Of a stretch of DNA of 64,000 bases, positions 12,485 through 24,553 are shown one piece after another (position 1 is the first letter of the stretch; every line of letters begins with the position of its first letter). The stretch comes from Anaspis maculata (taxonomy: Eukaryota > Arthropoda > Insecta > Coleoptera > Scraptiidae): the NCBI GenBank assembly GCA_949128115.1, contig OX421965.1, positions 36,079,681 to 36,143,680 of the forward strand, given 5' to 3'. The position numbers were made by a program, and so were the translations under genes. The notes beneath the pieces are model-generated. The model saw only the letters and a program-made list of their open reading frames with translations, was not told the origin of the DNA and did no database searches.

Positions 12485-13050
12485 TGGAGATATAATGTTT
12501 TGTGGTTTTGTGCATAAAATTTTAATAGATGGGTATTTAAACAATAGATGCAAAAATTAAAACGTGATCGAATTTTTACTTTTTGAAGTAAAAGTGCAAG
12601 TTTGGTAATTTTATTGACTATAAAAAGATATCGAATCGATTTCGATGTGGGAGTGAAACACATATCACATCAAAAGGTGATATCGATATTAAGACATCGA
12701 TACATCGAATGCTCAACCTCGATGTTTCTACAACATCGATTATATTTGGGCATCCCTACATGCCATGAATCGAATTCACTCCCATGTGTGGTTCTGCTGT
12801 TAGTTGTCTATGTTGATTTACTAATATGTTGTGATCCAAGCGAACCATTGGAAGTTTCATTTCAAAAATGATGGAAATCTATGTACGGGATAAAAAGTTA
12901 GAAATGTGCAGTTTTTCTAGGGAGGAAAACTCGAAATCCGTTGATACGATTTCTAAATTGTGCAAGTTTTCATTTTGGAAAAATTATCGCCGTAGAGCCG
13001 ATACCGTATCGCATTTAAACTGGCCTACACGACGTCCAATGCAATCGATA
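12485..13050. other. Unassigned DNA with ATCGAT-rich hAT-like end
   Basis: Between about 12630 and 12752 the sequence is rich in ATCGAT and CATCGA words and ends GGGCATCCCTA. That is the complement of the TAGGGATGCCC start typical of hAT inverted repeats. The opposite end was not found, so this may be a one-ended hAT fragment. The rest shows nothing I can name. Confidence 0.4.
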
Positions 13051-13320
13051 TCAGTTGGACTTTTTCGAAAAACGTCGATCCTCGAACAGGAAAGAAGGTC
13101 TGAGTACTTTCTGGTACCGAGAGCGGGTAATCCTGGCCAAAATCCTGGTTAGCGGCCGTCTTGAGTAGTTAACGACCAGGAAAAAGATTTCAAATTCGTA
13201 GCGCCAGACTGGGAAATTACGAAAAGCTCTAACTGCAGACTCAATTTGATTCTTTTGTTGTGTTGCTCCCTGTCGAATATGGTCCCAATCCAATGGATAA
13301 ATTTTGAATAATTAAATAGC
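13051..13320 (-). repeat. Dispersed repeat with coding-like similarity, copy A
   Basis: A minus-strand segment encodes a peptide starting MDWDHIRQGATQQKNQI, followed by a short RYEF block. The plus-strand segment at 27929-28110 encodes the close relative MDWNQIRQEATQPKNQI and the same RYEF block, and the surrounding DNA also aligns. I do not recognise the peptide. It may be a decayed transposon protein or simply two copies of a repeat with an open frame. Confidence 0.5.
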
Positions 13321-13341
13321 AAGGTTGTGGAATTCAATATT

Positions 13342-13673
13342 TTCGTTAACCCGGCCGGTAGCGCGGCGGACTCCGTCTTTGGAAGCAATTACAGGGATCG
13401 TTGGTTCGAATTCGGCTCGGGCCAGGTGAAAATTTTCATGCGCTCTTTAGTACCTTGGCGTGTACCACCGTGCAGTCACGTCAAGGGAAAAATTGTGAAA
13501 CGAGAAGAACACCGAAAAAAAGGGTGCTAATAACCTCGCTGTTGATGCATCCATAAAATGGTGGGTGGTGTGGAAATCACCCGGCGTCGCTCTTAGAGTA
13601 CTGAGGCGGCGCTAAGGAGGTACTGCCAGTGACTACACGGATACTCGCCCACCGCAAAAAAAAAATTCGTTAA
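13342..13673 (+). mobile_element. Complete tRNA-derived SINE with poly(A) tail and target duplication
   Basis: The body 13350-13665 (316 bp) starts CCCGGCCGGTAGCGCGGCGG (A-box region), has GGTTCGAATTC as a B box near 13402-13412, continues with about 220 bp of tRNA-unrelated body and ends in a run of about 10 A. TTCGTTAA flanks it at 13342-13349 and 13666-13673, an 8-bp target duplication. This is the full SINE architecture: Pol III head, body, A tail and TSD from LINE-driven insertion. Clean ends suggest a fairly recent insertion. Confidence 0.88.
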
Positions 13674-15927
13674 TATTTGTTAGATGACAGACGGAAAATA
13701 CTTTTCACTATTTTGCACGCAGTTTTTTGAGGGCTTTCAAATGACATATTGTACGGATGGCAGCCAAAAAATCGGATAAAACAGGATAAACGTAGGAATG
13801 TTGATGTCAAATGCCTTTGTACTTGTTGCTTGACTTGGGAGGGTGTAACAGGATTAAAGACAAACAGCAAGTTTTTTTCGGATATGACACAACATTTTGT
13901 CTGACACGTGACAGCTGCGAAGGGACGCACGGCACCGGTGATACTTCCGGCAAAATAGATGGTCGATATGTATTACTGGTTGTGCATAGTACCAGAGGCA
14001 GATCTTCTATCTCGTTAAACTGGAAAACGTATATTGCGATCACAAAATATGCCTCAACAAAGACCATTCTTCAAAAATGCAAGAACAATCAAGTTGGGTG
14101 ATCAATTTTGATGAAGCTTGAAGAAAAAGCTTCACCAAAAGAACAATTATTTGTACTCGCCGGGAAAGTATTGTGAATTGTGGTGCCACCGGAGAATAGA
14201 GATTTTTACTATTTTCGATTTTTATTGTACCTACTCACAGCGGGTACTCAACTATTCGTATCACGAAAATCAAGTCGTCATCCGAGAATTTACCACGATC
14301 GATCGATCTTGATTCTTGAGATACCTACCTGCATAAAAATTTAATATATTGAACATTTCGAAATCACAACAGGAGGCACTGCTGATACCATCAAAACGTT
14401 TGCTCGTATAAGCAAGCAATTTCACCAGTCAAGTGCCAATATCGCAAGGTGCCGGAAGCGAATATCCTTTACTTCTTCACCATTCCACTATAATACCACT
14501 ACCACTAGGCAAGGTACATACTAGTGCCGTACTAGGGCGGTACTAAATATTTCTCCTGCAAAACGTTATTAATCCCATTCCATAGTCGAAATCCCATTTC
14601 GGAATCTTGCAAATTTAATTTCAACCCCCGGCATTTACCCAACCAGCCAACTCTCCCGGCCGGCTAACCCGACAACGGAGTTCCCGGATCCGGAGTAATA
14701 ACAGGGCAGCAGCCAGCGCATTGAATCAAAGCAGTCATTATTGTGGATTCAGTTCAGACTGTATGCATAACTGCAATCCTCCCAGTTAGTCTGGCGGCCT
14801 ATACTCTAGACTACTACAACGTACTATACGGATAATAAAAGCACAGCAAGAGAGCTTGTCTAGCTGCTGCTACAGAAGTACCGACTGTGTGGATTGGCGT
14901 GACCTCTCCGAGCACAGTACAAGAGTCTGTGGTACGAGGCTACCCACACACAGGGCTTCAGAAATACCTTTATACATACATAGAGTTAAGCCACCCCAAG
15001 GCGACCCTTGCATTAATATTCAACAAATTATTACCGAGTGGTGTGCACACCCAGACGTCAGACTCCTCTGATGAACTTACGAAAATCGACCTAACTCTAG
15101 AGATCCAGGGTGGTGCGGTTCCAAATTCCCCAAAGAAAAAACCTTAGGAACGTCAACTCCTCAAAACTGAGAAGCCCCAATCAATGGGGGCAAATACCAA
15201 AATTTTTCTCGCCAGACATGGCGCTTGAGTAATTTAAATTTAGCGGTATTATTGAACGGCTAGAATTTGTCATAAGTACTTGTGCCATGTAGGCAGCTAC
15301 GTGATACCGTAATGATGTCATCGTGAACCGAATAAAACGTTTCCAGCAAAGTTCCAAGTGAAATATGGTCAATAGGACATTTGCAGAATTTTTATTTTGA
15401 ACCTCTTCAACAATGACAAGCATGTGACAGATACATTGGTGAAATCAATTTGACTACCTTGACACTGATGACATTTGGATGCCAGTTTTAAATCAGGTGC
15501 TCAAGCCACACTAGCGTCTTCTGAAAAACTCTCAGTATTTTTGCCCCCATTCGCCTGCTTGTTGGTTCTGTTATATGACAGTGACTACAATAATTATTGA
15601 TGTGTCACTGTGAGAGTCAAGTGATCAATCCAAAGAGGCGCAACCGGTGACATTTCGGACACTAACATTGGTTTGGGCATGGTTTTCGCTAGCGACGACC
15701 GACAGAATGAGGTGAGAACTGCTGCTTTATCCTGAAGAATATTCAAGAACTAAGAGCAAACTGACACGAGAACTTCCTTCCAATAAGGGCCAACAGAACA
15801 ACGGACATCCATATAGGTATCTAAGGTTATGAAATAATTTAAAAGTGAGTATGGAAAGTGAATTGTTGCAAAATTTCAAGAATCCAGTGTCCGTTCCTAG
15901 TTATATCCCGTTCACTTTTTATTTTCA
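13674..15927. other. Unassigned DNA
   Basis: Frames of 60-96 codons occur on both strands (for example 13811-14101 plus and 14887-15147 plus), with no motif I recognise. GTGATACTTCCGGCA near 13938 recurs near 38440 next to ATGGTCG, hinting at a short dispersed repeat. Confidence 0.45.
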
Positions 15928-16091
15928 GTAGAATGATTTTTTTAAGCAAAAATTAAGTGACAAGCTGGAGCTTTGGGAGGATACAGCTGATAGCCTCTTA
16001 TAGCTTCGCTCCAAATTTTTCCAGGTGCCATCAGCCGTAGCCGTAGCCCCCCAGCTTGTCACTTTATTTTTTTTCCTAAAAGTCATTCTGA
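15928..16091. mobile_element. 164-bp MITE-like hairpin
   Basis: Arms of about 38 bp, 15930-15967 and 16051-16089, pair as inverted copies. They start AGAATGA and end AAGTGACAAGCTGG, with small gaps in T-rich tracts. No target duplication could be fixed and no frame is present. This is a non-autonomous DNA element in form. Confidence 0.65.
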
Positions 16092-16795
16092 ATGAATGAA
16101 TTTAAAACGTGAACGGCATATAAACGGAATCCTCGTCTTGTTTGGTACCATACCAGCGGATGCCTTACACTTACAAAGCAACAAACCTCTGATATTGAGT
16201 ATAGGCTCAGCGTGAAAACGTTCACCCTGTAAATGGCTAAAGACCAAAACGTGGAAAAGAGTTCTATTGCTATCTTTTTTCACGCTTACCCAGGGCTTTT
16301 GTAAGCTCGGTGCACCTACATTGAATGTTTAATCTTCCGTCCAGGCCCGGAATACAAGAAAATTTGCAACTAATAAAATTCGAAAATTTGTAAGTATAAA
16401 CGGTTTCAAGCATGTACAGTTGTTGTAGTAATTATTGTTCTTTGTGCGATACCTACCTTCTAATAAGAACATTGTAACTAACAGAATACAATTCTACAGG
16501 AAAGACGTTTCTCGTTCTGAAATTGCGTTTATTTTGAGTTACACATAAGATAGCCATGCGACTTTTCTTCTTCTTTCTTTTTTACACCTCACGGTAAAAA
16601 CATTGTAATGCGGTACCTACCTGATATTACATACCACGACGGGAAATGCATCGTTACTGCCGAGGGCAAAGAGAGCCTGATGCAGGCTCTGTCTGGAGGT
16701 TCTAGCTCGAAGCTTCTAGGCCCGAGAGTGAAATTTTCATGAAAGAAAATGGTAAGAGCCTTCACAATTTTTGTTATTGAAAGGTCCTAGTGAAA
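16092..16795. other. Unassigned DNA
   Basis: I see nothing here except a 66-codon minus-strand frame at 16083-16283 without a recognisable motif. Confidence 0.5.
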
Positions 16796-18553
16796 ATATT
16801 GTTACGGATTTCGCGTTTGGGTTCTTTTATGATTAAGACGAACGTTCAAGACATACACTGTTTATTACTGCGTACTACTCTTAATACATCAATTATTATT
16901 CGCGCTTAGGTTTATTGCTTTGGTTAACTTCGCTTAGCACTCGCTGTTGTCACCCTGAATTTTATACGGGTGTGTCGGTCGGCCCATCGGTGTTTATATA
17001 CTCCAACTGTTGACTTCCGGAACTTTCCTCCGGTTCTCTGGCAAACTCCACATTGATCGCGGCATGTGGCTTCGCGGCGGCTCTTGAACAGTCCGACACC
17101 TTCGCGTGTATTACCAGAGTTTCTGGAAGCGGCGTTTCCGCCTATTGAGCGGATGTGTTCTACTCGCACGTTGAGATCTCTAGTTTGTTCTAACGGTCCA
17201 AAACCTACGCGTACGTTCTCGAAATTCGAATGCACGAGAGCTTCGTAACTCGTAACACTGGGTAATTTGTTCGAACGGTCTACAGGGTGGTCCAGGTTTT
17301 AGTCGACAAACTTTGCAGGCTGATAGAGGATAAAAAAAAAAGTTGACTCACCCCAAAAAGTACATATCTAAAATGCATATCAAGAGAGTTACAGACCTTC
17401 AAAGTTGCAAAAAAAAATTGTTTTTTTCTTGATAACTTTTGAACAGCTTGACCGATTTAGCTCAAATTTTGCACATATGGTTAACAAACACGTCCCCAGT
17501 GATTTCTTGAAAAAATTTTTGTCAGAATGACGCAGTGCTGTAGATATGGGGGGGTACTAACCCTCTTATCCCCCTACTTTCTACGCCACTGGATATTTTG
17601 GAAAACCGTTGAAAATATTGAATTTGGCGTTCAATTCTGAAGAGAAAATTGGCGTGTCATTGCTACATTTGGAGCAGCGGTTTCTGAGATATTTGTGTTT
17701 GAAGGTTCAAAAACACCGAATTACGCAAATGTTTTAAAATTCGAGCAAGCTTTGACCCATTCACTTTCAACTTTTTTTTCAATTTCAAGTTTATTGATCC
17801 ATAATTTAGCCCATGAGAAATTGAAAACTGGTATGAAAATTCATAATTTCAGTAACAATTAAATATTCAATAGGTACCTATTCACTTACTGATAGTTGGG
17901 AAGTTTAGTAAGAACAGGAACCAAGGGTCCATTGTTTCTTGTTGGTCATGTTACTGAAATTATGAATTTTCACAACCAATTTTCAATTTCTGATGAGCTA
18001 AATTATGAATCAATGAACTTTACATTGAAAAAAAGTTGAAAGTGAATGAACCAAAGCCAGCTCGAATTTTGAAACATTTGCGTAATTCGGTGTTTTTGAA
18101 CCTTTAAACACAAATATCTCCGAAACCGCTGCTCCAAATGTAGCAATGACACGCCAATTTTCTCTTCAGAATTGAACGCCAAATTCAATACTTTTAACGG
18201 TTTTTCAAAATATCCAGTGGCGTAGAAAGTAGGGGGGTAAGAGGATTAGTACCCCCCCATATCTACGGCACTGCGTCATTCTGACAGAATTTTTTTCAAG
18301 AAATCACCGAGGACGTGTTTGTTAGCCATATATCCAAAATTTGAGCGAAATCGGTCAAGCTGTTCAAAAGTTATCAAGAAAAAAACAAATTTTTTCTGCA
18401 ACTTTGAAGGCCTGTAACTTTTTTAATATGCATTTTAGATATGTACTTTTTGGGGTGAGTCGACTTCTTTTTTTATCCTCTATCAGCCTGCAAAGTTTGT
18501 CGACTAAAACCTGGACCACCCTGTATAAGGGCCTTTGCAACTCGTAACAATAT
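16796..18553 (-). mobile_element. Solo LTR split by a foldback element
   Basis: The LTR body runs 16800-18549 and holds a 1.24-kb insertion at 17283-18523, leaving about 507 bp of LTR, close to the 505 bp of the 6424 LTR. Its minus-strand start is TGTTACGAG and its minus-strand end is CCGTAACA. TATATAAA (16993-17000) and AATAAA (16861-16866) read on the minus strand in correct order. ATAT flanks both ends (16796-16799 and 18550-18553). The frames at 16924-17248 are shadows inside this LTR. The superfamily is inferred from the ends. Confidence 0.8.
17281..18525. mobile_element. Foldback element, 1.24 kb, with TA-CAGGGTGGTCC ends
   Basis: The two arms, 17283-17858 and 17949-18523, are about 576 bp each and nearly perfect inverted copies. 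The outer ends are CAGGGTGGTCCAGG and its complement, directly flanked by TA on both sides (17281-17282 and 18524-18525). TA duplication plus CAGGGTG ends suit the mariner/Tc1 group. The loop of about 90 bp holds the word TAGGTACCTA. There is no transposase. Minus- and plus-strand frames at 18003-18188 and 18341-18547 are arm shadows. High arm identity points to a young insertion or continued arm conversion. Confidence 0.85.
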
Positions 18554-19430
18554 TATAACTGATTTATGATGTTTTGTCATTGATCAATCGATTATTTCTT
18601 ATGGTTAAATTCAACAACCAAGATTTGGGCCATGATATATAATTTCTATTCTGAGGTGCACTATGGTGATTCTCAAATGAAGCTTAGGAAGTGGGCAATG
18701 GTGTTCCGAAGGAATGTGCGCCAGATCATCAGATCAGGGTTTATCCAATGGTTTTTGTTGTGATTTGATCAATTTTTTTTCGAAGGTTTATTCTCCTACT
18801 GATAGCTGACACATCGCCGTTATCAAGTATTTTGTAATTTCCAGGACCGGCCTCAAAAAAAACTTCGAAGCTTTTTTCAAAAAAATGTATACCTACATGA
18901 TTTTCTAAATTAATTTCCGTAATCAAAAACAACATGAAACATGCAATTGATATCGCGAAAAAAAATTCTAGGCATCATTGAGCTGTCAAGACAATTTTGA
19001 TATTCCTGGAATTTTTGAGGCTAGTATTTTTTGTAAATTAATTCCAAATATTCACAATAATGATCTACAATGGCCTTAAATTTTAGCTATTTCATCAGAA
19101 AAATAAAAATAACTGTTTCCTCGTTTTCTTAGCGCCTCTAGTAACAAAAAGTTCCAGCAAAATTAAAAAAAAATTGTTACGTTCCTCATTGGACTGGAGG
19201 TAAGGGACGTGAAGAAAAAACTTTTAAAATTCTGCTGAAACTTTTCGTTACTGCACAGGTTACTATACTTACTAAGAATAGACAAGAAAAATAATTTTAA
19301 TTTTTCTGATGAAACGACGTTAAGGACATGGTAGATCATTTGCAAATAAGGCAAGACTGAAGAAGGGCCAGAGACCTTCGAAACCGGCCAGAAATAAGAA
19401 CAATCAATTTGAAGGAAGACTGCATGCAGT
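18554..19430. other. Unassigned AT-rich DNA
   Basis: No element end or domain was found. The sequence near 19345-19380, with GACTGAAGAAGGGCCAGAG and CTTCGAAAC, resembles a short arthropod dispersed repeat also hinted at near 32686, but I cannot assign it. Confidence 0.4.
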
Positions 19431-19489
19431 TCATTTTATTTGAAAATCAATCGGATAATTTTTGAATTATTAAATTGAACTATTGAAGC

Positions 19490-19780
19490 TTATCACTTTT
19501 GACAGATGATAGATCATTACTATTTACTTCATACTATTCTGAATACGATTTTTGAAAACTTTTCTAATAATTTATCACAGTTCGGTTTTATGAGAAACAT
19601 CGTCTTGTCATTTTTTTGATAGTGACACTTCTGTTTCACAGACGACGACAAAAATATAATCAGCTCATTCAACGATAAAATCATGTCTGCCATGCCTAAT
19701 TTCAAGTCGATCGGGTCAACAGTTCGACAGTTGTTACTTTGAAAGATTATAGACAGACACACAGACAGACATAAAATATT
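19490..19780 (+). repeat. Dispersed repeat with ACAG tail, copy 1
   Basis: This segment contains AAGTCGATCGGGTCAACAG, TTCGACAGTTGTTAC and an (ACAG)n tract. Related copies are at 43125-43280 (plus) and 27490-27810 (minus). The order is constant: an ACGACA or TGACAGC block, a TCATGTCTG or CATGTCTGCAT block, the AAGTCGATC block, a CAGTTRT block, then the ACAG tract. It belongs to an unnamed family that ends in a microsatellite. Confidence 0.65.
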
Positions 19781-19789
19781 CTGGAAATA

Positions 19790-21100
19790 GTCTAATCATC
19801 TTCTGTGTCTTAAGGAACCTCAAAATGGGACAAATGCCAGGAAAATTGAATGTTCCACTGGGAAGCTGAAATCAAAAGCTGCTTGTCGAGATATTGAGGA
19901 AGTTTTCTCAAAATATTCTAGCGTGATTCCTGAAAAACCAGGTGTGAAAACATATGGCCGCATACTGCATAGCAAAGGCACCAAGGCTTCCTATCCAATT
20001 TGAGATTTTTTTTTATCGCTTTATCGCTTTTCAGAAGGGCAGTGCCCGGAGAGATATTGGAACTCAAATTGAAAAGATTCTTATACACCAGAGAATTCTG
20101 AGCTCACGTCTGCGGTCACTGTGTCAGTATAATAATCGAAACGATCGGAATCGAAATAATAAAAAAGCCTCAAATCATCGAGAATCATTGCGACGGAACG
20201 GAAAAAGTATGCTTTTCCCACGCCTTCTCATCCATTATTCAGCCGCGTTCCCACATTAGTTAACACCTATCCGAAATATTTTCAGCCTTGTTGTCCGAAG
20301 CCAGAATAAGTTTACCATACACCACGCACACACACCCCATTGTGGTCTCAATGGAATCTGGAACCACCCACCTTCCAAGCTTCAGTTCCTTATAGTGAAC
20401 AGGTATACCATACCTATCCTATGTAATATGGCTATAGGTAAAAAAGCTCATGGAATTCAGTAACATAGTTACATTCAAAATGGTTCGTGTCGCCGCCGCT
20501 CTTTTCACGAACCTAACGTTATAACGTTATAGTTAATATTAAAGGCCCAGACAAAGGAGATGATGGTAAATCGCCAATAATCTCTTTTGTGCAGCCCCGC
20601 CATCCAAGCCTGTTTGCATAAAAATCGCGTAATTCAACAAGAGATGAAGCCTCTTGAACAATTTCCCATCCAACAATCAAGCATCCACTCACTTAGCGGA
20701 TGCGGTGCGGTTTCTGGGATATACAAGCGGGCACCAGCCGCACACGAAAAAAAAGTAACTAAAATTTACCGCGATCAATTCCGGGTAAAAAGCAATATGA
20801 AAGGAAGGATGGGAGAATTGAGAGGGGTTTTTTGTAGAAAAGCTCGGGCATTTAGGAGTTTGAAGCGTTTAAAACATTCACGAGCTTCGCTTCGCATAAC
20901 CAAACTCTGAGAACTGAAGAGCATTTTCGAGCAGCGCTTCACATCGCTAATGTTGGTGATTTTGATTAAAATTCAGCCGTCTGGTGGAAGTGAAGTTAAA
21001 CAAGCGAAATCATAGGTAGCTACCCAGAAAAAAATTATCGCACTTGTCTTGGATCATGTCAGTTGCAATACTTAGCATTTCATTTGCCATGACCAACAAA
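19790..21100. other. Unassigned DNA
   Basis: Frames at 19954-20259 and 20587-20910 (101 and 107 codons, plus strand) are basic, low-complexity peptides with no recognised domain. No initiation or splice context supports either one. Confidence 0.45.
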
Positions 21101-21104
21101 CGAT

Positions 21105-21370
21105 AGAATTGATACCTTACTAGAGACCTCACTAATGATTTCGATTTGGGCATCTCTCCGGGAAGGGGAAACTTGATTGTGAAATTAAAGAAAAAATCGA
21201 CCAAGTCGAGCGACCATCCAAAAAGACTAGCTTGCATAACACATCACAATAAAGCACTGCGATTCAAGGAGTTTCAAGGCGCTGCAGAACATTTCAGTAG
21301 TTTCATAGGGAAAAGGTTTGTTTGAGAAGAAAAAATTCGGGAAATTGGACAAAAAATGGTTGAAAAATAA
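21105..21370 (+). repeat. Dispersed repeat, direct copy
   Basis: It contains CTAATGATTTCGATTTGGG, GAGCGACCATCC, AATAAAGCACTGCG and CTGCAGAACATTTCAG. The same blocks in reverse order and complement form the sequence at 28780-29035. Both copies are diverged and noncoding. Confidence 0.7.
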
Positions 21371-21554
21371 GGACCAGTACTTACCTTATTTGATAAATAA
21401 TTGGTGAAAATCGGTTGACAGATTGAATACCTGGGGCAGAATTCTACACAATTGTATTCCAGGGTCGCTAAATGACATTTGAAATGAGCCTTCGAGCCCA
21501 TCAGGAGAGTAGGTCTAAACCACATCTGACGGCACAAGAGTTTTGAAAACTAAA

Positions 21555-22405
21555 AAAATTTCAATATGGCGGCAGAGCATCATTTGTCCAAAATCAGATG
21601 TATTTTGATGAAGTTCACATCGCCTGTGAATTTCACTCAAATCGGACCACTTTCAGAGAAATTCAAAATGGCGGACCAAAGATGGTGACCAAGTGACAAA
21701 AATCATTGGTCCAATTTATATGGTGGACACGTAGGTACGCATTTGATTGGTATTTGCACCACATCGATATCTCTTTTCGTCGAGGCATAATTCTCCTAGT
21801 TCTATCACATTGAAACATATTTATTATGGAGAATACAAGATGACGGCGGGGCATAGGTTGTCGAAAATTGGATGGATTGGATGTGAAGTTCACATCGCCT
21901 GCAAATTGCACTCAGTTGGACTACGTTCAGAGAAATTCAAAATGGCAGATCAAAGATGGCGGCCAAGTGACAAAAATAATTGGTCAACTTTATATGGTGA
22001 ACACTTACGCATTTCATTGGCGTTTGCACCACATCGATATATCTTTTCGTTGAGGCATAATTCTCCTAGTTCTATCACTTCGAAACATGTTCAATATGGA
22101 GAATACAAGATGGCGGCGGGGTATCAGTTGTCAAAAATTGGATAGATCTTGATGTGATTTACATTGCCTGCAAATTTCATTTCAATCGGATCACTTTTAG
22201 AGAAATTTAAAATGGCGGATCAAAGATGGCGGCAGAATAACAAAAAACCAAAAGTCAAATTGACATCCTGGACATAATGTACCCACTATTGATCAGTGTT
22301 TACACCACATCGATATCTTTCTTCCCTGAGGAGTTATCCCGGGTACGGACGGACGGACACACGGACGGACGGACGCACGGACGGATGGACGGACAGACGG
22401 GCAGA
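21555..22405 (+). repeat. 270-bp tandem repeat array ending in an ACGG microsatellite
   Basis: About three units of 270 bp follow one another. GAGAATACAAGATG at 21829 and 22099 and the start near 21560 set the period. Units carry ATGGCGGC near their start, CACATCGATATCTCTTTTCG in the middle and TTCTCCTAGTTCTA near the end. The array ends GTTATCCCGGGTACGGACGG and runs into (ACGG)n up to about 22402. A second locus with the same unit and ending lies at 47590-48325. Frames across it (for example 21747-22145) are repeat artefacts. Confidence 0.85.
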
Positions 22406-23346
22406 CTAGATTTTTGGAATACAGAATAAATGTGAGATGATTTTACAAATTATCCATTACTAAGCGCCCTTCTGATTTCAGAAAGTATGGCTGTGGCAAA
22501 AACTGTGACCTGTGGCGATCTCGAAATGGGAAAATCCAGCGACCAAGGCATTTTCAAGCTGACCACAATTTTACCTCAAATCCTGCTTATAAGAAGAAAT
22601 TTCAGGATTTATTGCAACGTGTCTTGACGCAATGAAGCCATCAATTGAAAATTCAAGATTGTCAAGTCAGGTGTACGATTTGGTCATCAGAAAATACTCA
22701 GAGCCGACCTTGTAGCCGATCCCATCTGGTTCACATGTGCTTAGATCACAGCGAATTTTACAACTACAGTGAAGTAGAAAATGGAAATTATTGTCAATTC
22801 AAACATCCAGGCTTGTGGGAGCAATGGAGAAAGCATGGCTAGAGATGTAGAGGCCTCAATGAACGTGAAAGTTGAGTTGGAGTGGTTCAATCTTATTTTG
22901 AGGAAAAAATGAGAAATTCATGGTTTTCTCGAAACGCTGGGCTCGTGGAAGTACGAAGTATCACAGAATGCATCCCAAAGCGCCATGAAATGGAAAAGAG
23001 GAAGAAAGGAATACACTTCAAAAAATATACACAGGTTGAACCGATAACGCTTAGGATCTAAATAAATTGCTGTAATACAGTTATGATGTTTGCACATAAT
23101 TATCTGTTGCTAACTAAGCCTCTCTAGTTTCAGGAAGTACCTGTGCCAAAAATTGTGGCCTTCGGCAATCTAAAAATTGAAAGATCTATGGACTGCAGAA
23201 TTGCTACGTCGACCACAATTTGGAATCTAGAATCCTGAATAGAACAATGAATATGTGTATTTTCAAAAAATGTATCTTGACACAATCAAGTTGTAGTTGA
23301 AAATTCAACATCGTTGAATCAGGTGTAAAATTTCTGTCAAGGAGGG

Positions 23347-23389
23347 CTTCGGTGACCGAAGACATCTTCGGTGGCCGAACAGCTGTTCG
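23347..23389. repeat. Three adjacent short palindromes
   Basis: CTTCGGTGACCGAAG (23347-23361), TTCGGTGGCCGAA (23367-23379) and the perfect CGAACAGCTGTTCG (23376-23389) lie in a 43-bp stretch. This could be a cluster of binding sites for a dimeric factor or a remnant of a repeat; nothing else identifies it. Confidence 0.7.
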
Positions 23390-24000
23390 TGTTAAACTTC
23401 CACGTTTTGCCTCTGTCCATATGCTACAACCTACAACCGAAGTGAAGACATTCTTGCACTTTTAAAATAAAAAATATAAACAAAAACTATTGTTTGTTTC
23501 TTTAATACGGCAGTAGAAGCTGAGCCTCAAGTATTTGGGTGATTGGACAGCACAAACCAAAGAGGTGCATACCTAACCCCTCACAAGGCATATCACTCCA
23601 GCAATGCCGGTAATGTAAAGTCCCAACATTCAGGTGAAGTTTGCTGGCAAAGTCCATGCCCAATTTCGTCGGAAAATATGGGTTTTCACCAATACCCTGT
23701 GCAGGTAACCTAATATGTTTGGCTTGCTTTCTCACAAAAAAAAAATACTTTTCCACGAGAACTTATTCCCCAGGCGCATTAAGGACATTACTTTAACTCA
23801 ATACAAAAGTTCCAAACTCAAACTCAAAAAGGTAGCCGAGGAGAAAAATGCAGAAACTGGAACTCCATAAGCGCCCTGTAGTTCAGTTGTCCCCCTAACA
23901 TTATTTGGTTAAAATTTGGCGGGCAATTCTGGACAGTTGGCAACACTGCTGTGACGTCAATGGAAATGCTTTATTAAGTAGGCACTGATTTATTGTCTTT

Positions 24001-24109
24001 CTCATTATAAATGACAGCAAACAGTGCAAGAAAAAGGCAGCGCAGCCTCTTCCTTCTCATTATAAATGACAGCAAACAGTGCAAGAAAAAGGCAGCGCAG
24101 CCTCTCCCC
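24001..24109. repeat. 55-bp tandem duplication
   Basis: Two adjacent units, 24001-24055 and 24056-24109, start CTCATTATAAATGACAGCA and are almost identical. The antisense frame at 23974-24240 repeats a peptide because of this. Confidence 0.9.
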
Positions 24110-24530
24110 AACAATATAAGTAAATTATTCGCTATAATTTTGGCTTTAAACTGCTTCGCACGCATCAAAATAAGCGGGTCAAAACTGATAAGTCCAGAAA
24201 TATACGAGCGGCTCCTCTCCCTTTCAAGCGAAACAAACAAATTAATGTTAGGTTTATTAAATTAGCGTTTAATTATAGGATCCACTTGGCCTGACTTTGA
24301 TGCTACCTATTTCTGAAATTATGCCGAGTGCTCCATTGATTTGGCTGATGGCCTGTCTGATGCCTGATGCTAGCTGTCCTGATGCGAAGCAACTTCTCGG
24401 CTGCTGGTTTAAATCAAAATCAAAATAAGAAACCTGAAAAATTTCATATCGTGATAAGTAATTGTTTTGGAGTAAGTATCTAGCACACAGGGTGTATCAG
24501 TACCAGAAGCAAACGAAAGAAAACTCTAGA

Positions 24531-24553
24531 TAGGTAGGTACGTACCTACCTAA
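24531..24553. repeat. Perfect TAGGTAGG/CCTACCTA palindrome
   Basis: The sequence TAGGTAGGTACGTACC followed by TACCTA reads the same on both strands over 22 bp. Shorter versions of this word occur many times in the window, for example at 17872, 25547, 30037, 46923 and 47171. Confidence 0.85.

Noticed and set aside
21555..22405. CRISPR array, because of evenly spaced repeats
   Set aside because: The 270-bp units are repeated along their whole length with no unique spacers, and the DNA is eukaryotic.
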